Origin: JAIXWP01 sp041391745
GTDB taxonomy: Bacteria > Bacteroidota > Bacteroidia > Flavobacteriales_D > Sanyastnellaceae
Direction of reading: 5' to 3'
Assembly (NCBI GenBank): GCA_041391745.1
Contig: JAWKNK010000017.1
Coordinates: 5,766-69,765, forward strand
Length of the DNA: 64,000 nt
The position numbers and the translations under genes were made by a program. Each line of letters starts with the position of its first letter. Positions within the stretch are counted from its first letter, which is position 1. Positions 42,284 through 50,069 of this stretch are shown here, piece by piece. The notes below the pieces were generated by a model, which saw only the letters and a program-made list of their open reading frames with translations, searched no databases and was not told the DNA's origin.

Positions 42284-44087
42284 TTACTCCTCCGCCTTTT
42301 GTTTTGCAAAATAATCAAAAACCAAACGTGCCATTTTTTATTACAGCTTCTTCCAACTCTTCGATGGTAGCATCTTTTACCTTTTTCACGGACTTAAAAT
42401 GATAGATCAACTGCTGGGTGGTTCGGAATCCGACGCCTGGAATCTCTGTGAGCTCAGAGCGCAGTGCCTCTTTGCTTCTTCGGTCTCTATGGTGCGACAA
42501 CCCGAATCGGTGTGCCTCATCTCTCAAATGTTGTATTAGCTTGAGTGATTCTGATCGTTTGTCGAGGTAAATCGGCAGACTATCTCCCGGAAAATAGATT
42601 TCTTCCAAGCGCTTCGCTATTCCAATAATGGCGATCTTCCCCTCAATCCAAGTTGACCTAGACTTTCCAGTGCGGCACCAAGCTGACCTTTACCACCATC
42701 AATAATGATAAGTTGAGAAGTGGTTCGCCTTCTTCTACAAGTCGATGATATCGTCTGAATACCGCTTCCTTCATGGTGTCGAAATCGTTCCGGACCTTCA
42801 ACTGTCTTCATTGAACTTTCTGTAATCACCTTTGCTCGGCTTGGCATTCTTAAAAACGACACACGCTCTCACAGGATTCGTTCCCTGAATATTACTGTTA
42901 TCAAAACATTCAATATGAACGACAAATCCTTTAAGTGCAAATCGTTTTAAACAGCTCCAGTATGCGATTGGTATGTCGCTCAGGATCCACAATCTCCTGC
43001 TGCTTCTGCATATCTAGCATGTAATGATTGCTGTTTCTTTGAGAAAGATCTAAGAGCTTCTTCTTGTCACCACGTTGAGGATGTTGATGGTGACATTATC
43101 GAGTTGAACATCAATTCAGTGGTACACATATTTCTCTTGAATTGGTTTTTGTAATCGATCGCGAATTTCCAAGATGGCATGTTCCAATAATTCTTGATCC
43201 GACTCATCCATTTTCTTCTTCACTTCTGCGCTATATCCTTGTACGATTACACCATTGTTTACTTTCATAAAGTTGACATATCCCGTTTGGGAGTCGGAAG
43301 CAATGGTGTAAACCTCAACATCGTGAACGGATGGACTCACAATGGTACTGCGCGCCTGGAATGCTTCGAGCGTATCTATTTTTTCCTTTATCGCATGTGC
43401 TTCTTCAAAGTGATATTGCTCGGCCAAATTTTGCATCATTGATTTCAATTCTCTGATGGCTTCCGAGTAATTTCCTTTAATGATTTTTCGAATATTCTCT
43501 ACGTTGTGTTCATAGTCCTCAAGGCTTTGTTTTCCCTCACATGGCCCTTTGCAATTGCCCAAATGATATTCCAAACAAACCTTGAATTTCCCCGCCTCTA
43601 TATTACTCTTCGTGAGCGGTAAGCTGCATGTTCTGATTGGATAAAGCTTTCTCACCAAATCCAAAACAGTATGCATAATTTTCACGGATGCATACGGACC
43701 GTGGTATTCAGAGCCGTCCTTGATCAATTGTCGGGTAGGAAATATTCTAGGGAATGACTCTTTTTTAATCACAATACTTGGATACGATTTGTCGTCCTTC
43801 CAAATAATATTGTAACGTGGCTTGTGTCTTTTTATCAGCGAATTTTCTAAGAGTAGTGCGTCCATTTCACTACTCACAACGATGTATTTGATGTCCACTA
43901 TTTTGCGCACCAAGACTGCAGTTTTTGCGCTGTCGTGATTCTTTACAAAATAGCTGGTAACACGATTTTTAAGACTCTTCGCTTTTCCAACATAAATGAT
44001 CTCTCCATCCTTATCAAAATACTGGTACACCCCTGGTTTGTGGGGCAATACTTTTAAAATGGACTGTATGTATTCTGATGTCTCCAC
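42284..44087 (-). CDS. uvrC: excinuclease ABC subunit C (broken in its middle and C-terminus)
   Basis: UvrC makes the dual incisions of nucleotide excision repair. The intact N-terminal ~324 residues carry the GIY-YIG nuclease (LPHKPGVYQYFDKDGEIIYVGKAKSLKNRV) and the UvrB-binding region (ELKSMMQNLAEQYHFEEAHAIKEKIDTLE). From 43118 the sequence continues through several frames: the RNase H-like nuclease domain (HIECFDNSNIQGTNPV, QLIIIDGGKGQLGAAL) and the helix-hairpin-helix end (LTEIPGVGFRTTQQLIYHF). The reconstructed stop is at 42284. At least four indels are needed. The start is GTG at 44087, because TACCTTTG-CAAG-GTG repeats the 4-nt promoter-to-start spacing seen elsewhere. Confidence 0.88.
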
Positions 44088-44091
44088 CTTG

Positions 44092-44099
44092 CAAAGGTA
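44092..44099 (-). promoter_or_regulatory. -7 box TACCTTTG 4 nt before uvrC GTG
   Basis: The minus-strand TACCTTTG is followed by CAAG and the GTG start at 44087. It is identical in box and spacing to the sufE promoter, and a leaderless transcript is predicted. Confidence 0.45.
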
Positions 44100-44111
44100 A
44101 ACAACCGACAA

Positions 44112-45113
44112 CTAGGAATGTTGCTTTCTAAAAAAGCTTGCAGTTTCCACGATTGAGTCGTGCACAGGACTAAATTCAAACTCAAAAGCATCTTTCACTT
44201 TTTGATTTGAATAATGGAAACGGATGGACGCATTTTTCACAGTTTCATGTGTGACCAAAGCTTTCTTTCCCGTGAATTTTTCTTTTAACCATTCGGCAAT
44301 TCGCGCTGCTTGTAGCATCCAAGGTTTTGCCTCCTTTGAGGGCACTTTCACGCCTAGTTCATGAGCTATATCTTGAAAAAGTTCTTTCATAGAAAGATTT
44401 TCACTTACCGCCACATAGCGATCTCCCGACTTCCCTTTTTCTGCTACCAAAACAGCTAGCTTGGCCACATCTTTTACACCGACAAAACCTGTTCCTCCTG
44501 GAGGGTAAAAACTAAAACCTTCATTTATTTTAGAAAAAATGCTGCTGCTACTTCTCGAAAAATCTGCAGGCCCAATGATTAGACCCGGATTCAAAATCAC
44601 ACCATCTATCCCTTCCTGAATACCGCGCCAAATCTCCAGCTCAGAGAGATGCTTGGTAATCCCATAATGGGTATTGAGATCATTATTTTCCCAATCACCT
44701 TCCTCAGAAACCAGTCCATCGAATTTGCGCTTTAATGCCGCGATAGAACTGATTTGCAATACGCGAGCAGCTTTGTTTTCCAATGCGGCATTAACCACAT
44801 TAGCAGTGCCCTTCACATTGGTAGCGTACATCAATTTCCTGTCTGCACTGTGGTAAGAAACCACCGCAGCTGAATGATATATGACATCGCCTTCTTGAAT
44901 AACTGCAAGCAAACTATCTGTATCTAATACATCTCCTTCTACAAATTCGACTTTCGATAATTCATTTTCAATTCCATAAAAATTGAAAACAGATTTTATA
45001 AAAGATAAATCAGAATTTGGTCGAACGAGTGCTTTTACGGGCTGACCTTTAGAAATGAGTTCTGCTACAATGTGCATTCCCAGTAATCCAGATGCTCCTG
45101 TAACAAGATTCAT
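44112..45113 (-). CDS. NAD-dependent epimerase/extended SDR family protein
   Basis: This 333-residue extended short-chain dehydrogenase has the NAD(P) motif VTGASGLLGMHIV and the active YxxxK as HYGITKHLSE, with NVKGTANVV and LNPGLIIGPADF typical of nucleoside-diphosphate-sugar epimerases and dihydroflavonol-reductase-like enzymes. The substrate is unknown. Its ATG overlaps the DUF4296 gene stop by 4 nt (ATGA), so the two are translationally coupled. Confidence 0.87.
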   Translation of the reverse strand: MNLVTGASGLLGMHIVAELISKGQPVKALVRPNSDLSFIKSVFNFYGIENELSKVEFVEGDVLDTDSLLAVIQEGDVIYHSAAVVSYHSADRKLMYATNVKGTANVVNAALENKAARVLQISSIAALKRKFDGLVSEEGDWENNDLNTHYGITKHLSELEIWRGIQEGIDGVILNPGLIIGPADFSRSSSSIFSKINEGFSFYPPGGTGFVGVKDVAKLAVLVAEKGKSGDRYVAVSENLSMKELFQDIAHELGVKVPSKEAKPWMLQAARIAEWLKEKFTGKKALVTHETVKNASIRFHYSNQKVKDAFEFEFSPVHDSIVETASFFRKQHS

Positions 45114-45487
45114 TTCGCGAAATTAAAATTAGTGGTACTATCTCTTTTCAGCGACTGATCGATTCGCTCGAGCCTATGAATAACGGTATCCTCAATACGT
45201 TCCATCACAGGAACATTGAGTGAGTAAAGTGTGTAGCTTTTTTCAAAATCGCTTTGCGAAATATTATGCTTTTCAAAGATTTGTTTGTAGTAGGTATCCA
45301 TCAAGCCAAAGGTGGAGTCTATGCGCTGATAACGCACCGTGTAAGAACCTTCGAGAATTCTAACATCTACCAATGCACTCGCAAATGCCTCTTCAGATAG
45401 CGGTGGTTCTTCTCGCTTTGTGCTCGATTGATGACAAGCAAAAAGGGAGAGTGCAATGAATACTATGAAGAGTACTTTTAATTTCAT
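45110..45487 (-). CDS. DUF4296 domain-containing lipoprotein
   Basis: This 125-residue protein has a lipobox LSLFACHQ (Cys at residue 18) and the DUF4296 pattern (SEEAFASALVDVRILEG...YYKQIFEKHNISQSDFEKSYTLYS). The family is restricted to Bacteroidota and has no known function. Here it is coupled on both sides by 4-nt overlaps (dihydroorotase upstream, epimerase downstream), an arrangement common for DUF4296 in the phylum as far as I recall. Confidence 0.85.
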   Translation of the reverse strand: MKLKVLFIVFIALSLFACHQSSTKREEPPLSEEAFASALVDVRILEGSYTVRYQRIDSTFGLMDTYYKQIFEKHNISQSDFEKSYTLYSLNVPVMERIEDTVIHRLERIDQSLKRDSTTNFNFAK

Positions 45488-46811
45488 CTATTAAATTGAA
45501 GGCGCATTCCTCGAATGTCGCTCCATTTTCCATTATCAAAAACTAAATTTCCATTCACAAAAGTTTTTTCCACTTTTGAATTGAAGGTGTGTCCTTCGAA
45601 CGGAGACCATCCACATTTGTATGCGATATTATCCGCACCCACTTTCCATGGATGGTTGCGATCCACCATTACCAAATCAGCGTAATAGCCTTCGCGGATG
45701 TAACCTCTTCTGTCGATTTGAAACATGTCGGCTACATTGTGCGACATCAGCTGAACCATTCTTTCAATCGAAAGAACGCCTTGATCCACTAAGTCGAGCA
45801 TGGCCACAACAGAATGTTGCACCAAAGGCCCGCCAGATGGAGCCTTGCGATACTTCTGCATTTTTTCCTCCTTGGTATGAGGAGCGTGATCTGTTGCTAT
45901 TACATCAATGGTTCCATTGTTCAGTGCATCTCTCAACGCAGATCGATCTCGACTTGTTTTGACAGCCGGAGTCCATGTTATAAAAGTGCCTTTCTCCAAA
46001 TCATCCTCCGTGGAAAACCAAAGGTGATGGATACACGCTTCAGCTGTGATTCGCTTTTCTGACAGCGGTTTACTGCTTTCAAACAATGCCAATTCCTTTG
46101 CCGTGCTGATGTGTAATATGTGCAATCTTGTGTTATGCTTTTTGCAAGTCCAACAGCAAAGAGGATGATTTATAACAAGCCTCTTCGCTGCGAATCATAG
46201 GATGAAATTCTACAGGAATATCATCTCCATATTTTTCGATGTACTGAGCAAGATTTCTTTGAATAGTTGGATCGTCCTCGCAATGCGTGGCGATCAATGT
46301 TTTTACTTGAGAAAAAATATTTTCCAATGCTTCGGGATCATCTACAAGCATTTCTCCTGTAGAAGAGCCCATAAAGATTTTAACTCCACAATTGTTTTTT
46401 GGATCCAATTTCAACAACTCATTTAAATTGGTGTTGGTAGTACCCATGAAGAAAGAATAATTGCTGAAAACACCTCCGATGCTCGAGTATATTTTGTTCT
46501 AACAAATCGATAGTAACGGCGCCGGGAGAGTGTTCGGCATTTCCATGAAAGATGTAACTCCACCTGCTACAGCAGCTCTGCTTTCTGATTGTATATCTCC
46601 TTTGTGTGTGAGACCTGGCTCTCTGAAGTGCACTTGATCATCAATAGCTCCTGGGAGAAGGTATTTTCTGTACCATCTATTTCTACATCCGCGTGCGTTG
46701 TAATTTCACCTGGTGAAGTAATTTTTGATATGAATTTGTCTTCAATCCATACATCGAAAAACCTATGTGTCCTTCATTTACTACAGACACCTTTCGGATA
46801 CAAGTAGACAT
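45484..46811 (-). CDS. dihydroorotase, Bacteroidota type (broken in its N-terminal half)
   Basis: Dihydroorotase cyclises carbamoyl aspartate in pyrimidine synthesis. Pieces in order are the start at 46811, ITSPGEITTHADVEIDGTENT, DDQVHFREPGLTHKGDIQSESRAAVAGGVTSFMEMPNT, MGTTNTNLNELLKLDPKNNCGVKIFMGSSTGEML, TLIATHCEDDPTIQRN, then LHILHISTAKEL. The intact C-terminal part has HHLWFS, DVIATDHAPHTKEEK and APSGGPLVQHSVVAML. Frame changes fall near 46690-46670, 46510-46447 and 46130. The HFRE metal region and the DHAPH aspartate-histidine are conserved, so the enzyme is probably active in reality. It ends in a 4-nt overlap with the DUF4296 gene. Confidence 0.85.
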
Positions 46812-46818
46812 GACTCTT

Positions 46819-47535
46819 TTATTTAGAACTACTAAAACGCATTTTTAAAACACCAACAAAAGCTTCATTGAAAATTCCCATGCTCATTTTGCTGGTTCCA
46901 AACTCACGGTCAGAAAAACGAATTGGTACCTCAACAATCTTGAATCCATTTTTCTTCGCCTTGTATTTCATTTCTATTTGAAATGCGTAGCCGATAAATT
47001 GAATATTGTCGAGTTGAATTGTTTCCAATACTTTTCTTCTGTAGCATACAAATCCCGCAGTAGCGTCTTTCACGCCAAGGCCTAGAACGATATTTACATA
47101 AATACCAGCACCACTGCTAATTAGTAAACGGTGCCATGGCCAGTTTTCAACTCCTCCACCTTTCACGTATCTGCTTCCAACGGCAACATCGCCATTTTGC
47201 TCAGTGCAACCTGCATACAATCGAACTAAATCGTCTGGATTGTGCGAGAAATCGCAATCCATTTCGAAGATATATTCATAATGGCGCTCAAGGGCCCATT
47301 TGAATCCAGCGATATAAGCAGTACCTAGTCCAAGCTTACCACTTCTTTCATGTATAAAAAGCTTATCAGGAAATTCTTTTTGAAGATTCTTTACGATATC
47401 CGCTGTACCATCAGGACTTCCATCGTCTACTATTAGCAAATGAAAAACTTTAGGCAATGAAAATACTTTGCGCACCATACGCTCGATATTTTCCTTTTCG
47501 TTGTAAGTAGGTATAATTACTAGACTGTCGCTCAC
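46819..47535 (-). CDS. polyprenol monophosphomannose synthase-type glycosyltransferase (GT2)
   Basis: This 238-residue GT-A enzyme resembles Dpm1/Ppm1, which transfer a sugar from an NDP donor to polyprenyl phosphate. It shows VIIPTYNEKENIERMV, LLIVDDGSPDGTADIV, the DxD region FEMDCDFSHNPDDL, and VGSRYVKGG. The C-terminal membrane domain of some relatives is absent. The start is GTG at 47535, as no ATG fits. A -7 box TATCTTTG (47561-47554) lies 18 nt upstream. It is 7 nt before the dihydroorotase start. Confidence 0.88.
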   Translation of the reverse strand: MSDSLVIIPTYNEKENIERMVRKVFSLPKVFHLLIVDDGSPDGTADIVKNLQKEFPDKLFIHERSGKLGLGTAYIAGFKWALERHYEYIFEMDCDFSHNPDDLVRLYAGCTEQNGDVAVGSRYVKGGGVENWPWHRLLISSGAGIYVNIVLGLGVKDATAGFVCYRRKVLETIQLDNIQFIGYAFQIEMKYKAKKNGFKIVEVPIRFSDREFGTSKMSMGIFNEAFVGVLKMRFSSSK

Positions 47536-47553
47536 TTAAAGAAGTTTGAGCAA

Positions 47554-47561
47554 CAAAGATA
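47554..47561 (-). promoter_or_regulatory. -7 box TATCTTTG before the GT2-dihydroorotase-DUF4296 operon
   Basis: The minus-strand TATCTTTG lies 18 nt before the GTG start of the GT2 gene and probably drives the coupled genes down to the epimerase. Confidence 0.45.
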
Positions 47562-47593
47562 AGCGGTTAAGGTCTGAATTTTAACAAAACATG

Positions 47594-48610
47594 TTAAGCC
47601 TCGGTTTTATCGAATTTTTCGATAAAACTGTGCGCTTTTTCCACCATGTTTTTGGAGCCGATAAACAAAGGAACACGCTGGTGCAACTCTGTTGGCTTTA
47701 AATCCATAATACGTTGATTACCATCCGTTGCAATGCCTCCTGCTTGTTCTACAATAAAGGCTAACGGATTCGCCTCATACATCAGGCGCAGCTTGCCATT
47801 CGGTGCATTTTGAGTACCCGGATAAATGTAAATCCCACCTTTAATGAGGTTTCTATGTACATCCGCCACAAGCGACCCTATATAGCGCGCGCTGTATGGT
47901 CGATTTGTTTTCTTATCCGTTTGTTTACACCAATCAACATATTGCTGAACGCCCTTCGAGCATCCAAATAAATTACCTTCATTGATAGAGTAAACCTTTC
48001 CATCATCAGGCATTTTCATGTTTTCATGTGACAAGCAAAACTCTCCGATACTTGGCTCAAGTGTAAATCCATTTACGCCGTGCCCCGTCGTATAAACTAG
48101 CATTGTGCTCGACCCGTATATCACATAACCGGCCGCCACTTGCTCCGCTCCTTTTTGAAGAAAATCATTCACATTAGCCAAGTCTCCTATGCTCGATGTT
48201 CTTCTGAAAATGGAAAAAATGGTTCCGATGCTCACATTCACATCAATATTTGACGATCCATCCAGTGGATCAAAGAGCATAACATACTTGGCTTTTTTGT
48301 TGATTTCTGCGTCAAAAGCAAAATACTTTTCATTCTCCTCACTTCCTACACCACACACTTGACCGCCCCATCTCACGGCATTGAGCAAAGTAATGTCTGA
48401 AAAAACATCAAGCTTCATTTGAGTTTCACCTTGCACATTGGTGGTGCCAACAGCCCCCAAAATATCTTGGAGTCCTGCCTTATTCACTTTATGGTTAATG
48501 ATTTTAGCTGCTAATCCAATATCCGCAAGAAGTCTTGATAAATCTCCTGAAGCATACGGGAAATCACCCTGACGCTCCATGATAAACTCGCTCAATGTTA
48601 CGATACTCAT
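47594..48610 (-). CDS. fbp: class I fructose-1,6-bisphosphatase
   Basis: Fbp hydrolyses fructose-1,6-bisphosphate to fructose-6-phosphate, the committed step of gluconeogenesis. The 338-residue sequence has the metal and substrate motif FDPLDGSSNIDVNVSIGTIFSI, SARYIGSLVADVHRNLIKGGIYIYPG, GKLRLMYEANPLAFIVEQAGG and IGSKNMVEKA. The -7 box TACTTTTG lies 4 nt before the ATG, so its mRNA may be leaderless. The GTGTACA palindrome sits about 47 bp further upstream. Confidence 0.97.
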   Translation of the reverse strand: MSIVTLSEFIMERQGDFPYASGDLSRLLADIGLAAKIINHKVNKAGLQDILGAVGTTNVQGETQMKLDVFSDITLLNAVRWGGQVCGVGSEENEKYFAFDAEINKKAKYVMLFDPLDGSSNIDVNVSIGTIFSIFRRTSSIGDLANVNDFLQKGAEQVAAGYVIYGSSTMLVYTTGHGVNGFTLEPSIGEFCLSHENMKMPDDGKVYSINEGNLFGCSKGVQQYVDWCKQTDKKTNRPYSARYIGSLVADVHRNLIKGGIYIYPGTQNAPNGKLRLMYEANPLAFIVEQAGGIATDGNQRIMDLKPTELHQRVPLFIGSKNMVEKAHSFIEKFDKTEA

Positions 48611-48614
48611 GGCG

Positions 48615-48622
48615 CAAAAGTA
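48615..48622 (-). promoter_or_regulatory. -7 box TACTTTTG 4 nt before fbp ATG
   Basis: The minus-strand TACTTTTG is followed by CGCC and the ATG at 48610, the same spacing as the other predicted leaderless starts. Confidence 0.5.
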
Positions 48623-48668
48623 GTGCGCAAAATCACTAGATAGGTGACGAAAGTCCTGATTTTACTAG

Positions 48669-48683
48669 GTGTACAATGTACAC
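48669..48683. promoter_or_regulatory. palindromic operator GTGTACAATGTACAC between fbp and ompA-type gene
   Basis: This is a perfect 7+1+7 inverted repeat followed by TTAG. It is 46 bp upstream of the fbp -7 box (an activator-like position) and 23 bp upstream of the plus-strand -7 box at 48707, overlapping where the -33 element would be. Over 19 bp it matches the pyk-operon site at 2309-2327 at 17 positions. Confidence 0.55.
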
Positions 48684-48706
48684 TTAGGATAAAAAAAATA
48701 CTTGGT

Positions 48707-48714
48707 TACCTTTG
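48707..48714 (+). promoter_or_regulatory. -7 box TACCTTTG before the OmpA-type gene
   Basis: TACCTTTG fits TAnnTTTG and lies 17 nt before the ATG at 48732. It supports that start over the longer frame beginning at 48702. Confidence 0.5.
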
Positions 48715-48731
48715 CACAAACACTTTTAATC

Positions 48732-50069
48732 ATGATTAAGTACCTATTTTCCCTAGCCGGGATTATGTTTGGATTGTCTGTATCTGCACAATTCAACATC
48801 GAAGACAGAGTCAAAAACAAAGTCAACCAACGCATCGAGCGTAAGATCGACGAAGGAATCGACAAGACGCTCGACAACACCGAAGAAGAAGCCAAGAAGG
48901 CCGCTAAAGGTGGTAAGAAGGACAAAGGACAAAACCAAAACGAAGAAGCTGCAGGTTCTGAAAATGGGGCTGATGGCGAAACTTCAAACAATGGCACCAA
49001 CACTCCTTCTAATCAAAAAGCCACTTTAAAAACCTATTCCAAATTCGATTTTATTCCAGGTGAAAACATCATCGCATCTGATGACTTTTCTAATGTAGAA
49101 ATCGGCGACTATCCTATCGATTGGAACACCAATTCTGGTGGTGAAATCGTGACAGTAGATGGATTGGAAGGCAAATGGTTTCAATTGAGCCGCACGGGTG
49201 TTTACATGCCTGAGTACATTACAGATCTTCCTGAAAATTTTACTCTAGAATATGACCTCATCTGTAATGAAGGATTTAGCTATTACAGCACACCTTTTGC
49301 AACATGGTTTACAGCATTAGAAAACCCATCAGCCGACTTTGTAAATCACGGTAGATTTGATTCGCAGCCACATGGTGTTCGCGTTGAACTTCATCCAAAA
49401 GGCACAGGAAGTGATGGAGGATCAACCTATTTTATCAATTATGATGCTGATGGAAGAGAGCTCATTAAAAATGATGTGCGCACTGACCAATTCAACTCTT
49501 CTAATGGAAACACAAAAATTCACGTTTCAATTTGGAGACAAAAAACAAGATTGCGTGTTTATGTCAATCAAGACAAAGTATTGGATTTACCTCGTGCATT
49601 TAACCCTGGAACCAAATACAATCGCATCGTTTTTTCAAGATGGGAAAGTAGCGACAATGACTTGTATTTGTTCAGCAACTTAAGACTTGCAGTTGGCGCA
49701 CCTGACACACGCAGCAAACTTATCACTGAAGGGAAATTAGTAACAAGAGGAATCTTATTCGATGTGGCTTCAGATAAAATTAAACCTGAGTCCTTCGGCA
49801 CACTCAAAGACATCGCAAAAGTGCTTACTGAAAACCCTGACGTTAAAGTGAAAATTATAGGTCACACCGATAGCGATGGTGAGGATTCTAAAAATTTAGA
49901 TTTATCAAAACGCAGAGCTGCAAGTGTTAAAGATGCACTTGTAAAAGAATTCAATATTGATGCAAAAAGACTTGAAACAGACGGAAAAGGAGAATCGGAG
50001 CCTGTAGACAAAAACGACACGCCTGTGGGCAAAGCCAACAATAGACGTGTCGAGTTTATCAAGTTGTAA
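48732..50069 (+). CDS. OmpA-family outer-membrane protein
   Basis: This 445-residue exported protein has the signal peptide IKYLFSLAGIMFGLSVSAQ and a charged, Lys/Glu-rich segment (about 22-95, low complexity). A lectin- or jellyroll-like region of about 200 residues follows (DDFSNVEIGDYPIDWNTNSGGEIV...FTLEYDLICNEGFSYYS). The C-terminal OmpA domain runs from about 335 to the end (GILFDVASDKIKPES...VKIIGHTDSDGEDSKNLDLSKRRAASVKDAL...NNRRVEFIKL). It is expected to bind peptidoglycan from the outer membrane. The stop abuts the convergent leuS stop with no gap. Confidence 0.88.
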   Translation: MIKYLFSLAGIMFGLSVSAQFNIEDRVKNKVNQRIERKIDEGIDKTLDNTEEEAKKAAKGGKKDKGQNQNEEAAGSENGADGETSNNGTNTPSNQKATLKTYSKFDFIPGENIIASDDFSNVEIGDYPIDWNTNSGGEIVTVDGLEGKWFQLSRTGVYMPEYITDLPENFTLEYDLICNEGFSYYSTPFATWFTALENPSADFVNHGRFDSQPHGVRVELHPKGTGSDGGSTYFINYDADGRELIKNDVRTDQFNSSNGNTKIHVSIWRQKTRLRVYVNQDKVLDLPRAFNPGTKYNRIVFSRWESSDNDLYLFSNLRLAVGAPDTRSKLITEGKLVTRGILFDVASDKIKPESFGTLKDIAKVLTENPDVKVKIIGHTDSDGEDSKNLDLSKRRAASVKDALVKEFNIDAKRLETDGKGESEPVDKNDTPVGKANNRRVEFIKL

